Part shown: in pieces, positions 17,884 to 26,137 of the stretch
Layout: every line of letters starts with the position of its first letter
Numbering within the stretch: the stretch's first letter is position 1
Assembly (NCBI RefSeq): GCF_006717045.1
Contig: NZ_VFPH01000002.1
Span: forward strand, 992,001-1,056,000
Direction of reading: 5' to 3'
Length of the DNA: 64,000 nucleotides
Origin: Pseudonocardia cypriaca
GTDB lineage: Bacteria > Actinomycetota > Actinomycetes > Mycobacteriales > Pseudonocardiaceae
Notes under the pieces: generated by a model
Databases searched by the model: none
Seen by the model: only the letters and a program-made list of their open reading frames with translations
What the model was told of the DNA's origin: nothing
Translations under genes and position numbers: made by a program

Positions 17884-19194
17884 ATGCCTTTCCCCCTCGA
17901 TCCCGCACGCCTGCAGATCCGCCGCAGGTCGACCCCTCCCCCGGTGCGCAGGCACCGGATCGCCGCCACCGTGCTGTTCACGGTGGACGGGGCGGTCTTC
18001 GGCTCGTGGGCCTCCCGCATCCCCGACGTCGCAGCCGGCATCGGCGCAGGCCCGACGGCGCTCGGGCTCGCCCTGCTCTGCGTCTCCCTCGGCGCGCTGG
18101 CCAGCATGCAGCTGACCGGTGCGCTGTGCGCCCGCCTCGGGCCCGGGCTGGCCGGAGTCGCCGCCGCGATCGCCACCTGCGCCGCGCTCGCCCTCCCCGG
18201 CCTCACCGGCTCGGTACCAGAGCTCGCGGTCGCGCTGCTCGTGTTCGGCGCCGCCACCGGCACGCTGAACGTGGCGGCGAACGCCATCGGCGTGCAGGTC
18301 GAGGCCGTGGCCCACCGGCCCGTGCTGCCGTCGCTGCACGCCGGGTTCAGCTTCGGCGGGCTCGCCGGGGCCGCGGCAGGCGGGGCGGTCGCGTCATTCG
18401 CCCCACCCGCCGTGCACCTGCTCGTCGTCGGTGCGCTCGGGGTGCTCGCGACGACGACCGTGGCGCCGGTCCTGCTGGCCGCCGACGGCCGGCCCACGCG
18501 GGACGGCGACGAGCCGGCGCTGCGCGGCACCACCCGCGGTCTCGTCGTGCTGCTGGGCGTGATCGCCGGGTCCACCGCGTTCGGCGAGGGCGCCGTCACC
18601 GACTGGGGAGCGCTGCACCTGAAGGAGATCGGCGCCACCCCGGTGCTCGCGGCCGCGGGCTACGCCGGGTTCTCCCTCGCCATGGCCTGCGGCAGGCTGG
18701 CCGGGAACGCCCTCGTGCACGCGCTGGGCCCCACCCGCGTCGTGACCGGTGGAGCCCTGCTCGCCACCGCCGGGGCGCTGCTGGTCGCGGCAGCACCGGC
18801 CGTCGACATCGTGCTCGCGGGCTTCGTGCTGATCGGGCTCGGCCTGGCCAACGTCTTCCCGATCGCGATCGCCCGGGCCGGTGCCCACGCCGGGGCGGGC
18901 GGGGTCGCCCTCGCCTCGACCGTCGGCTACACCGGGCTGCTCGGCGGGCCGCCGCTGCTCGGGATCGTCGCCGAGTCGGTCGGGCTGCACGTCGCCTTCG
19001 CGGCGGTCGCCGCGCTCGCCGCCGTGGCCGCGGCGCTGGCCGTGCCCGCCCTCGGCGGCGGCGAACGCGTGCTCGCCGGCATTTCCGCCGCCCTCCGCCG
19101 GCACACCGCGCAGCTCGGCGCGCTCCACGCCCAGCTGAGCGGACCCACCACCGACCGGCGGCCGTACCCGGGCCTCGAAGCCCTCGCCACCTGA
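17884..19194 (+). CDS. MFS transporter, YbjJ-like
   Basis: A 436-residue twelve-helix major facilitator. The first helix region reads TVLFTVDGAVFGSWASRIPD, characteristic of the YbjJ/sugar-efflux-like group, and GALCARLGPGLAG is the A-like motif of loop 2-3. It starts at ATG 17884 and ends 16 nt before a PTS EIIC gene, with which it is probably co-transcribed. The substrate is unknown; the PTS neighbour hints at a sugar or polyol. Confidence 0.85.
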   Translation: MPFPLDPARLQIRRRSTPPPVRRHRIAATVLFTVDGAVFGSWASRIPDVAAGIGAGPTALGLALLCVSLGALASMQLTGALCARLGPGLAGVAAAIATCAALALPGLTGSVPELAVALLVFGAATGTLNVAANAIGVQVEAVAHRPVLPSLHAGFSFGGLAGAAAGGAVASFAPPAVHLLVVGALGVLATTTVAPVLLAADGRPTRDGDEPALRGTTRGLVVLLGVIAGSTAFGEGAVTDWGALHLKEIGATPVLAAAGYAGFSLAMACGRLAGNALVHALGPTRVVTGGALLATAGALLVAAAPAVDIVLAGFVLIGLGLANVFPIAIARAGAHAGAGGVALASTVGYTGLLGGPPLLGIVAESVGLHVAFAAVAALAAVAAALAVPALGGGERVLAGISAALRRHTAQLGALHAQLSGPTTDRRPYPGLEALAT

Positions 19195-19210
19195 CGACAG
19201 GAGGCCTCAC

Positions 19211-20308
19211 ATGGACGCTCCCACGCTGACCCACCCCACCTCGATCCCGCGGTTCGCCACGATCCACGGCAAGCTCATGCAGGGCGTGAGCTACGCGATC
19301 CCGTTCGTCGTCACCGGCGGCGTGCTGCTCGCGCTCGGTTACGCACTCGGCGGCCCCACGGTCGCCGCCGCCCCACCGGTGACCGCCGGCTTCGACTGGC
19401 TCGCCCCCACCAGCTGGGCGGCGCTGCTGCACCAGCTCGGCACCCTCACCTTCGGGCTCCTCGTCCCGGTGGTCGGCGGGTACGTCGCCCACGCCATCGG
19501 CGACCGCCCGGCGCTGGTGCCCGGGTTCGTCGGCGGCAGCGTCGCCGTCCAGACCGGAGCCGGCTTCCTCGGCGGGCTCGTCGCCGGGGTCGTCGCAGGC
19601 GTCGTGGTCGAGTGGGTGGCCCGCTGGCACCCTCCGCGCGCCGTCGCGGGGCTACGTCCGGTGCTGGTCCTGCCGCTCGCCGGCACGCTGGTCACGGGCG
19701 CCGTCATGTGGCTCGTCGTCGGCACCCCGCTGGCCGCCCTGACCGGTGCGCTGACGAGCAGGCTCGCCGACCTCTCCACCGGCAGCCTCGTGGTGGCCGG
19801 TGCGGTCGTCGGCCTGATGGTGGCCGTCGACCTCGGCGGGCCGATCAACAAGACGGCCTACACGTTCGCCGTCGCCGGGCTGGCCACCGGCGCCCCGGAG
19901 GCACAGACGATCATGGCCGCCGTCATGGCCGCTGGGATGACCCCACCGCTCGCCATGGCAGTCGCGAGCACCGTCGGCCGCCAGTGGTTCACCCCCGCCG
20001 AGCGGGAGAACGGGCGCGCGGCCTGGCTCCTCGGCGCGGTGTACGTGACCGAGGGCGCCATCCCGTTCGCCGCCGCCGACCCCCTGCGGGTGCTGCCGTC
20101 CCTCCTGGCCGGCTCGGCGGTGACCGGTGGGCTGTCGGCCGCCTTCGGGGTGGCCGCCGCCACCCCGCACGGTGGGATCTTCGTGCTCCCGCTGGTCGGC
20201 AACCCGCTCGGCTACCTGGTCGCGATCGTCACCGGCACCCTCGTGTCGGCCGCGGCCGTCCTCGCCCTGAAGGCCACCGCGCACCGGCGCACGGAGAGCG
20301 AGCTGTAG
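19211..20308 (+). CDS. PTS fructose-type EIIC component (orphan)
   Basis: A 365-residue integral membrane permease domain of a fructose-family phosphotransferase system. Typical features are HGKLMQGVSYAIPFVVTGGVL (~20-40), GGPINKTAYTFAVAGL (substrate-site GGPxNK, ~205) and ATPHGGIFVLP (~316). EIIA and EIIB domains, normally fused to it or encoded beside it, are absent here, so transport coupled to phosphorylation would need partners elsewhere. An ACAGGAGG ribosome site precedes the ATG. It follows an MFS gene by 16 nt. Confidence 0.88.
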   Translation: MDAPTLTHPTSIPRFATIHGKLMQGVSYAIPFVVTGGVLLALGYALGGPTVAAAPPVTAGFDWLAPTSWAALLHQLGTLTFGLLVPVVGGYVAHAIGDRPALVPGFVGGSVAVQTGAGFLGGLVAGVVAGVVVEWVARWHPPRAVAGLRPVLVLPLAGTLVTGAVMWLVVGTPLAALTGALTSRLADLSTGSLVVAGAVVGLMVAVDLGGPINKTAYTFAVAGLATGAPEAQTIMAAVMAAGMTPPLAMAVASTVGRQWFTPAERENGRAAWLLGAVYVTEGAIPFAAADPLRVLPSLLAGSAVTGGLSAAFGVAAATPHGGIFVLPLVGNPLGYLVAIVTGTLVSAAAVLALKATAHRRTESEL

Positions 20309-20404
20309 CTCCTCCGACCCGACGCCGGGAAAGGTGGGAGCGGGAATCCCGGTCCCGCGATCCCCTGTGCCACGATCCGTGACCAGGACGCAGCGGGGGG
20401 TCAC

Positions 20405-21247
20405 GTGACGCGGCACGAGGGTTCCATGATCCGGCGTCGGGTGCTGGCCAGGCAACTGAAGCTGCTGCGCGAGCAGTCCGGCCTCACCCTGGAACAGGCC
20501 GCGCCGCAGCTGGACTTCTCGGTGAGCAAGCTCAGCCGGGTCGAGAACGCCCAGGTCATGATCGACGTGCACTGGGTGAAGAGCATGCTCGACATCTACG
20601 ACGCCGGGGGCACCCGGTGGAACGAGCTGCTGGACCTGGCCCGGGAGGCCCAGCAGCCCGGGTGGTGGCGGGCCTTCGGTCTGGGCAACAACAGCTACAT
20701 CGCCTTCGAGACCGAGGCGAGCCGCGTCCAGATCTTCACCCTCGGCTACGTGCCCGGTCTGATGCAGACCGCCGACTACGCCCGGGCGTTGATGCGTGCG
20801 GTGCCGGTGCGACGCACCGAGGAGCAGCTCGACAACGAGGTTGCCGCCCGCATGTACCGCCAGCAGCGTCTGTCCTCCGCCGACAATCCCCTCGAGCTGG
20901 TGGCGGTGATCGACGAGTCCGTACTGCACCGCCCGGTCGGCGGGCCGGACGAGCTACGCAAGCAGCTCGACCACCTGATCGCGCTCACCGGGCTGGACAC
21001 CGTCACCCTGCACGTGCTGCCGACCGCCGTCGGTGCCCACGCCGCGCTGGCCTCCGGATTCAGCATCCTCCACTTCGGAGAGCTCGATGAGCCGGACATG
21101 GCCTACATCGAGCACACCGTCGGAGCGCTGATGATCGACAAGGCCGGGGAGGTAAGCCGGGCTAGGCTTGCGTTCGAGCGCGTGCTGTCAGATGCGCTCG
21201 ACCCGGCCGAGTCGCAGGCGCTGATCCGCCGGCTGGCCGGGGGGTGA
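20405..21247 (+). CDS. XRE-family regulator with DUF5753 domain
   Basis: A 280-residue regulator. Residues ~10-60 form an XRE helix-turn-helix (RRRVLARQLKLLREQSGLTL, FSVSKLSRVENAQ) and the rest is DUF5753 (LGYVPGLMQTADYARALM, RMYRQQRL, ESVLHRPVGG, VTLHVLPTAVGAH). Such proteins are numerous in Streptomyces and relatives (WhiJ-like) and are usually paired with a small DUF397 protein, as here. GTG 20405 follows GGGGGG. Target genes are unknown. Confidence 0.92.
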   Translation: MTRHEGSMIRRRVLARQLKLLREQSGLTLEQAAPQLDFSVSKLSRVENAQVMIDVHWVKSMLDIYDAGGTRWNELLDLAREAQQPGWWRAFGLGNNSYIAFETEASRVQIFTLGYVPGLMQTADYARALMRAVPVRRTEEQLDNEVAARMYRQQRLSSADNPLELVAVIDESVLHRPVGGPDELRKQLDHLIALTGLDTVTLHVLPTAVGAHAALASGFSILHFGELDEPDMAYIEHTVGALMIDKAGEVSRARLAFERVLSDALDPAESQALIRRLAGG

Positions 21248-21268
21248 GCCCGTCCGAAGGAGAAGGCC

Positions 21269-21490
21269 GTGGGCGACGACGAGCTCCGCTGGTTCACGAG
21301 CAGCTTCAGCGGCGGCAACGGTGACTCATGCGTCGAGGTGGCGTTCCTCCCCACCGCGGTAGCCGTGCGCGACACGAAGAACCGCGCGCTGCCCCCACAC
21401 CGCCACACCGAGTCGTCGTGGACGGAGTTCCTGGCAGCCGTCCGCGCGCGCGAGTTCGACCGGGCCGACGCCACTTCACAAACCCAGTAG
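21269..21490 (+). CDS. DUF397 small protein
   Basis: A 73-residue protein with the DUF397 hallmarks: RWFTSSFSGGNGDSCVEVAF at the N-terminus, VAVRDTKNR, and SSWTEFLAAVRAREFD at the C-terminus. It lies 21 nt after the XRE/DUF5753 gene, the standard pairing in which the small protein opposes or modulates the regulator (known for some Streptomyces pairs; inferred here). The last residues and stop codon are encoded by an R1 palindromic repeat, so the C-terminus has been extended or replaced by repeat insertion. Confidence 0.9.
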   Translation: MGDDELRWFTSSFSGGNGDSCVEVAFLPTAVAVRDTKNRALPPHRHTESSWTEFLAAVRAREFDRADATSQTQ

Positions 21491-21541
21491 GCACTTCACA
21501 CAGGGCGGGCCCTGTGTGAAGTTGGTACTGCCTTTGTGAAG
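21474..21541. repeat. Palindromic intergenic repeat, family R1 copy B
   Basis: Outer CTTCACAA / TTGTGAAG boxes enclose a perfect core palindrome at 21494-21521 with 12-bp arms (CTTCACACAGGG) and a 4-nt loop. It supplies the DUF397 stop codon and lies 6 nt before the stop of the convergent marR gene, so it can act as a bidirectional terminator. Confidence 0.88.
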
Positions 21542-21547
21542 TGCGGC

Positions 21548-22027
21548 TCAGCCCTCGCGGGCGAGGGTCGGCCGGCGCGCCGCGAACGCGGCGGTCAGCT
21601 CTTCCAGCGCGGGCAGGGCGGCCAGCAGCGCGCTCGCGGTCTCCGCGGGGAGCTGCTCGACCACCGCGAGCAGGGTCGCGGTGCGGCGCTCCATGATCCG
21701 CGTGCTCTTCTCGCGCCCCTCGACCGTGGCCTCGGCGACCACACCGCGCTGGTCGGAGGTGGCCGAGGAGCGCTCGATCAGCCCCTTCTGCTCCAGCACA
21801 CCCATCACGCGCGAGAGCATCGTCGGGTTGACGCCCTCGAGGTCGGCCACCGCGGAGATCCGGATCGGGCCGCGCGCGACCACCACCCCGAGGACGGACG
21901 CCTGGGTGGGGGTGAGCTCCTCGCTCGACGCCGACTCGTTCATCGAGCGCGCGAGCTTGCCGATCACGCGCCGCAGCCGCACCGCGGCCTCGGTGTCGAA
22001 GGCCGCGCCCAACCCTCCGCCCTGCAT
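21548..22027 (-). CDS. MarR-family repressor of the divergent exporter
   Basis: A 159-residue winged-helix dimer. The recognition region ISAVADLEGVNPTMLSRVMG and wing IERSSATSDQRGVVAEATVE are typical of MarR. It is divergent from an EmrB/QacA-type exporter with a 7-bp inverted repeat in the shared promoter region, so it most likely represses both genes and is relieved by a transported small molecule (inferred). Confidence 0.88.
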   Translation of the reverse strand: MQGGGLGAAFDTEAAVRLRRVIGKLARSMNESASSEELTPTQASVLGVVVARGPIRISAVADLEGVNPTMLSRVMGVLEQKGLIERSSATSDQRGVVAEATVEGREKSTRIMERRTATLLAVVEQLPAETASALLAALPALEELTAAFAARRPTLAREG

Positions 22028-22080
22028 CTGCCCATGAAACCAGGGCGGACGGCAGCACGAGCGGACACCCGAGTGTTAGA

Positions 22081-22098
22081 TTGCTTGCCGTCAAGCAA
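22081..22098. promoter_or_regulatory. Probable MarR operator between marR and the exporter gene
   Basis: Perfect inverted repeat TTGCTTG-n4-CAAGCAA in the divergent intergenic region, 17 nt upstream of the exporter start codon. The half-site length and spacing suit a MarR dimer. Confidence 0.65.
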
Positions 22099-22115
22099 CT
22101 AGCGGGAGGGATCCG

Positions 22116-23501
22116 GTGACCGTGACCGTCGATGCCGCACCGCGCCGGGCGCTGATCCGCTGGCTGGTGTTCGCCACCGTCGTGCTCGCGATGCTGATGC
22201 ACGCCATCGACCAGACCTCGGTGGCCACGGCACTCTCGGCCATGCAGAACGACCTCGGCGCGAGCCTCGCCTGGACGGGCTGGACGATCACGATCTACTC
22301 CGTCGGGCAGATCCTCGTCCTGCCGCTCGCCGGGCCGATGGGCGACCGGTTCGGCGCCCGGCGCGTGTTCCTGCTCGCCGTCGCCGCCTTCACGGTGGCG
22401 TCGGTGCTCTGCGGGCTCTCCTCCGGCACGGCGCAGCTGATCGTCTTCCGGTTCCTGCAGGGGCTCGCGGGCGGCGCGCTGCTGCCGGTGGCCACCGCGA
22501 TCGTCTCCGCCGAGTTCGGGCGCGACCGCGACCGCGCGATCGCGCTCTTCAGCACGGCGTTCCCGATCGGCGCGATCCTGGGACCGCTGGCAGGCGGCCT
22601 CATCCTCACGTTCGCGTCGTGGCGGGAGATCTTCTTCATCAACGTGCCGGTCGGGGTCCTGCTGATCTGCCTCGGGCGGGTGCTGATCCGCGAGACGCCC
22701 CGCACGGCGCCTGCCCGCGTCGACGTCGGCGGGATCGCGTGGCTCACCACGCTGCTGCTGTCCGGGATGGTGGCGATCACCCGCATCGGTTCGTTCGGCG
22801 AGGGGTGGACCGGACCGGCGTCGGTGGTGGGCGCCGCCGCCGTCGCGCTGGTGGCCGGGCGGTTCCTGCTGCGGCACCTGCACCGGCACCCCGACCCGAT
22901 CGTCTCGCCCCGGCTGCTGACCGGGCAGCGGCTGGGCCTGATGAACGTCATGAACGTCCTGTTCGGCGCCGCGGTGATCGGGTTCTCCGCGCTGCTGCCG
23001 CACTACGCCCAGATCCGCTACCAGATGACGCCCATCGCCTCCGGTGGCCTGCTCACGGTCCGGGCCGTCTTCATGATCGCGCTGTCCGCGCTGGCCGTCG
23101 GGCTGCTGCGCCGGCTCGGACACCGGCCGCTCCTGCTCGCCGGGATGGCCGCGATCACGGTCTCGCTGCTGATCACCGGCCTCCCACCCGTGCACACCGG
23201 ACCCGAACTCTGGCTCTCGCTCGGCGCCGCGGTGATGGGGTTCGGGATGGGCCTCGCCGCCCCGTCCTCGGCCAACGCGGGGATGCACCTCGTGCCGGAG
23301 CAGGCCGCGGCGGTCTCGGGCCTCCGGGTGCTGTTCCGGCAGGCCGGGGCGATCATCGCGGTCTCGGTGGTCACGGCCGTGACCTCGGCCGCCACCGACC
23401 CCGCTGCGGCCAACACCGCCGCGTTCCTCGTCCTCGCGGCGGTGATGGGTGGCGCCGTCGTCCTGGCGATGCGGATCCCGAACCAGCGGGGTCGCTGGTA
23501 G
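22116..23501 (+). CDS. DHA2-type MFS drug exporter
   Basis: A 461-residue proton-coupled multidrug transporter with about 14 helices. Visible: helix 1 with the acidic residue of AMLMHAIDQTSVATALSA, loop 2-3 motif GPMGDRFGARRVFL, and helix 5 motif C GAILGPLAGG. GTG 22116 follows GGGAGGG. Regulation by the divergent MarR is likely from the operator-like repeat. Substrates cannot be predicted. Confidence 0.9.
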   Translation: MTVTVDAAPRRALIRWLVFATVVLAMLMHAIDQTSVATALSAMQNDLGASLAWTGWTITIYSVGQILVLPLAGPMGDRFGARRVFLLAVAAFTVASVLCGLSSGTAQLIVFRFLQGLAGGALLPVATAIVSAEFGRDRDRAIALFSTAFPIGAILGPLAGGLILTFASWREIFFINVPVGVLLICLGRVLIRETPRTAPARVDVGGIAWLTTLLLSGMVAITRIGSFGEGWTGPASVVGAAAVALVAGRFLLRHLHRHPDPIVSPRLLTGQRLGLMNVMNVLFGAAVIGFSALLPHYAQIRYQMTPIASGGLLTVRAVFMIALSALAVGLLRRLGHRPLLLAGMAAITVSLLITGLPPVHTGPELWLSLGAAVMGFGMGLAAPSSANAGMHLVPEQAAAVSGLRVLFRQAGAIIAVSVVTAVTSAATDPAAANTAAFLVLAAVMGGAVVLAMRIPNQRGRW

Positions 23502-23514
23502 CCGCTCGGCTCGA

Positions 23515-24675
23515 TCAGGCCGGATCGGCCGGCGTGCCGGTCGTCGTCCTCCGGGAGGTCCTCGGGCGCGCGAAGAGCCACATGAGGATCGCGCCGAGGA
23601 TCGCCCCGCCGACCAGCGCGATGACGACCGTCAGCGGTGCGGCCTGGCCGCTCCCGCCCGCGGTGTTCTCGATCGCGACCTGGCTCGGCTCGTTGGCCGG
23701 CGCGGCGGCTCCCGGCTGGGGGGCACCCTGCCCGAGGAAGTCGCGCAGCATCCCGGTGTCGGTGATGACGTTGAAGTTCTGACCGAGGAACGGCACGGTC
23801 ATCTGGCTGTTGATCCCGAGGACCTCGCCGCGCGCGTTGATGGTGGGCCCACCGGAGATGCCCTCGGCGAGGTCGGCGTTGATCTGGTAGACCGCGACGC
23901 CCTGGCGGAACTGCCGGGCGGTGATCGTGCCGCTGGTGTTCACCGGCTGGAGCCGGGAGTCCTGCAGCACCTCGGCGGGCGTCTTGCCGCCGCTCACGAG
24001 CCCCTTGACGTCGACGCCGTCGGTGGAGTCGATGTTCAGCCCGGGGAACCCGATCGACGTCACGGTCTCCCCGAGCTGCGGCTCGTCCGGAGCGATCGGC
24101 AACGGCTTCGCAGGCGGCAGGCCGTACATCTCGAGCTTGGCGGTGTCGCCCTCGTCGGCCGAGCGGAAGCTGTCGACCCGGACGATGACCGGCGCCGTGA
24201 TGACGGCACCCTGCATCTCACGCGGCTGGAACGCCCAGACCGTGCGCTTGGGCTCCGCGCGCGCGGGCTGGTTCGCCGCAGGCGCACCGGTGGTCGGGTC
24301 GATGGCCGGGCCGCTGCGACTGTCGAGCGCCTGCCGGCCCTCCTTCGGGTCGACGCAGTGACCGGCCGTGACGATCGTGGTCGGGCTGTCGAACCAACCG
24401 GTGCAGATCGTCATGACGGGCAGCTCGTCCTCGCCGGGCGCAGGCGCGGGCGCCGGGGCGAGGGCGAACGGGTCCTGGGGCTCCTCCCAGATCACGACCA
24501 CGCCCACGATCGACTGTTGCACCGACTGCAGCAGAGCCGGGTCGATGAGGCCGTTCAGCGCAGGCGGCGGGGGCGCCGGCTCGTCGGCTCTCGCCGCGCC
24601 GGTGAGCAGCACGGATGCCACGATGGCAGCCAGCGCCACCAGCGCCCCGGTCGACACCTTCCGAACGGATCTCAC
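23515..24675 (-). CDS. Membrane-anchored trypsin-like serine protease
   Basis: A 386-residue secreted protease. A signal peptide (VRSVRKVSTGALVALAAIVA, cleavage near ARADEP) precedes the chymotrypsin-like domain: catalytic His in TIVTAGHCVD (~105), candidate Asp in the GDTAKLEMYG region, and Ser in AEGISGGPTIN (~275). An Ala/Pro linker leads to a C-terminal transmembrane helix (LTVVIALVGGAILGAILMWL) and a basic tail, so the protease is held on the outer face of the membrane. GTG 24675 has a GGGGGG site. It ends 13 nt from the convergent exporter. Confidence 0.88.
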   Translation of the reverse strand: MRSVRKVSTGALVALAAIVASVLLTGAARADEPAPPPPALNGLIDPALLQSVQQSIVGVVVIWEEPQDPFALAPAPAPAPGEDELPVMTICTGWFDSPTTIVTAGHCVDPKEGRQALDSRSGPAIDPTTGAPAANQPARAEPKRTVWAFQPREMQGAVITAPVIVRVDSFRSADEGDTAKLEMYGLPPAKPLPIAPDEPQLGETVTSIGFPGLNIDSTDGVDVKGLVSGGKTPAEVLQDSRLQPVNTSGTITARQFRQGVAVYQINADLAEGISGGPTINARGEVLGINSQMTVPFLGQNFNVITDTGMLRDFLGQGAPQPGAAAPANEPSQVAIENTAGGSGQAAPLTVVIALVGGAILGAILMWLFARPRTSRRTTTGTPADPA

Positions 24676-24798
24676 GCTGCAGTTCCCCCCAAAGCCTCGA
24701 TGATGCCCCCGAGTGTGCCCCTCGCCAGGCCGGCGCGCACGGGTTCCGCGACATTCGTGACCGGCCTGCGGCTCCGTACTACGCGCACCTCATGGGGA

Positions 24799-24841
24799 CT
24801 TCACACAAGACCCGCTTCGTGTGAAGTCCGTACTCGATGAG
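24799..24841. repeat. Palindromic intergenic repeat, family R1 copy C (diverged)
   Basis: CTTCACAC / GTGTGAAG arms at 24799-24806 and 24819-24826, with the central G+C block altered relative to the other copies. It lies 5-20 nt after the stop of the minus-strand monooxygenase gene, consistent with a terminator role. Confidence 0.65.
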
Positions 24842-24846
24842 TGGAG

Positions 24847-26082
24847 TCAGTAGTCCTTGACCCGCATCGAGTCGTGCAGGCGCAGGCCTTTGTCGTTGGC
24901 CTTGGCGATGGCGCGGCCGATCGCCGTGGGCAGGGCCGACATCAGGCGCGCACCGCCCACCACCGCCCGGACGCCCAGTGCCGAGTTCGGGATGAGCGTC
25001 CTGGCGACGCCGCGGGCGAACGCGCGGCTGCGCCGGACCAGCTCACCCATCTCCCGCTCGTAGGCGGGGTAGGCGCGCTCGTGGTCGCCGCCCGCGAGGG
25101 CCAGCTCGCCTGCGAGGACGTAGGCGCCGAGGACGGCGAGGCTGGTGCTGCCGCCGACGGCGGGTCCCGGGCAGTACGCGGCGTCGCCGACGAGGGTGAC
25201 GCGGCCGCGTGACCAGGGGTCGAGCTGGAGCTGGGTGATCGAGTCGAAGTAGAACGCCGGGGTGACCGCCAGCTGGTCGAGCCACCGGTCGACCTCCGGG
25301 TGCATCCCGGCGAACGTCTCGCGCAGCACCTCCTTCTGCCGCGGCGCATCCCGGTGGTGGTAGTCGAGCTCGTGGTCGCGACGGAACAGGAAGGCGGCTC
25401 GCGCGTCGGTCAGGTGCTGCGCGGTCTGAACCACGGCCGCGCGCCCGGGGCCCGTGTGCATGCGCATCTCCCCGGCCCGGCCGAACTCCTTCGGGACCGA
25501 CGACACGGAGATGTAGGCGCCTGCGAGGTGGACGTGACGGGCCTCGTCACCGAAGACGAGCGTGCGCACCCCGGAGTGCAGGCCGTCGGCTCCGATCACG
25601 AGATCGAAGCGGCGGTGCCCACCGTTCTCGAAGGTGACGGAACCGTCCGGGTCGATCGCGGTGATCCGGTCGCCGAAGACGTACTCCACGTCGTCGCGGG
25701 CGGCGTCGTAGTAGATCTCGCTCAGGTCGTCGCGCATGATCTCGACATGGCGGTCGGAGGCCGCGCCGAACAGCTTGCCGAGGTCGATCTCGACCGGCCC
25801 CGCCGCACCTTCCCGGGTGACGACCAGCCGCTTCGTGCCGGTGACCAGCTCCTCGATCCGAGGGAGCACCCCCATCCGCTCGGAGATCTCCATGGCCGGG
25901 CGGAACAGGTCGACCGGATGCCCGCCGGTCTTGCGCAGCGTCGGGGCGCGTTCGACCACGGTGACGGGGTAGCCGTAGCGGCTGAGCCAGTAGGCGAGCA
26001 CCGGACCCGCGATGCTCGCGCCCGACACGAGGATCCGCGGCCTCGGGCCTGCTCCGCCTGCGCTCGCCGATCCGAGGCTCAC
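24847..26082 (-). CDS. FAD-dependent monooxygenase (PHBH family)
   Basis: A 411-residue class A flavin monooxygenase hydroxylating an unidentified aromatic or polyketide substrate with NAD(P)H and O2. The dinucleotide fold begins ILVSGASIAGPVLAYWLSRYG (~17, GxSxxG), followed by the DG-type motif DLVIGADGLHSGVR (~158) and the GD motif RVTLVGDAAYCPGPAVGGST (~288). GTG 26082 follows GAGGAGGG. No tailoring cluster surrounds it. An R1 repeat lies just after its stop. Confidence 0.88.
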   Translation of the reverse strand: MSLGSASAGGAGPRPRILVSGASIAGPVLAYWLSRYGYPVTVVERAPTLRKTGGHPVDLFRPAMEISERMGVLPRIEELVTGTKRLVVTREGAAGPVEIDLGKLFGAASDRHVEIMRDDLSEIYYDAARDDVEYVFGDRITAIDPDGSVTFENGGHRRFDLVIGADGLHSGVRTLVFGDEARHVHLAGAYISVSSVPKEFGRAGEMRMHTGPGRAAVVQTAQHLTDARAAFLFRRDHELDYHHRDAPRQKEVLRETFAGMHPEVDRWLDQLAVTPAFYFDSITQLQLDPWSRGRVTLVGDAAYCPGPAVGGSTSLAVLGAYVLAGELALAGGDHERAYPAYEREMGELVRRSRAFARGVARTLIPNSALGVRAVVGGARLMSALPTAIGRAIAKANDKGLRLHDSMRVKDY

Positions 26083-26137
26083 TGATGGCCCTCCTCGCCG
26101 TGCCGTCCCCGGACGGTAGCGGGTGGAGGGCCCTCCC

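Noticed and set aside
20405..21490. Classical toxin-antitoxin module (XRE plus small protein)
   Set aside because: The domains are DUF5753 and DUF397, a known developmental-regulator pairing; no toxin fold is visible.
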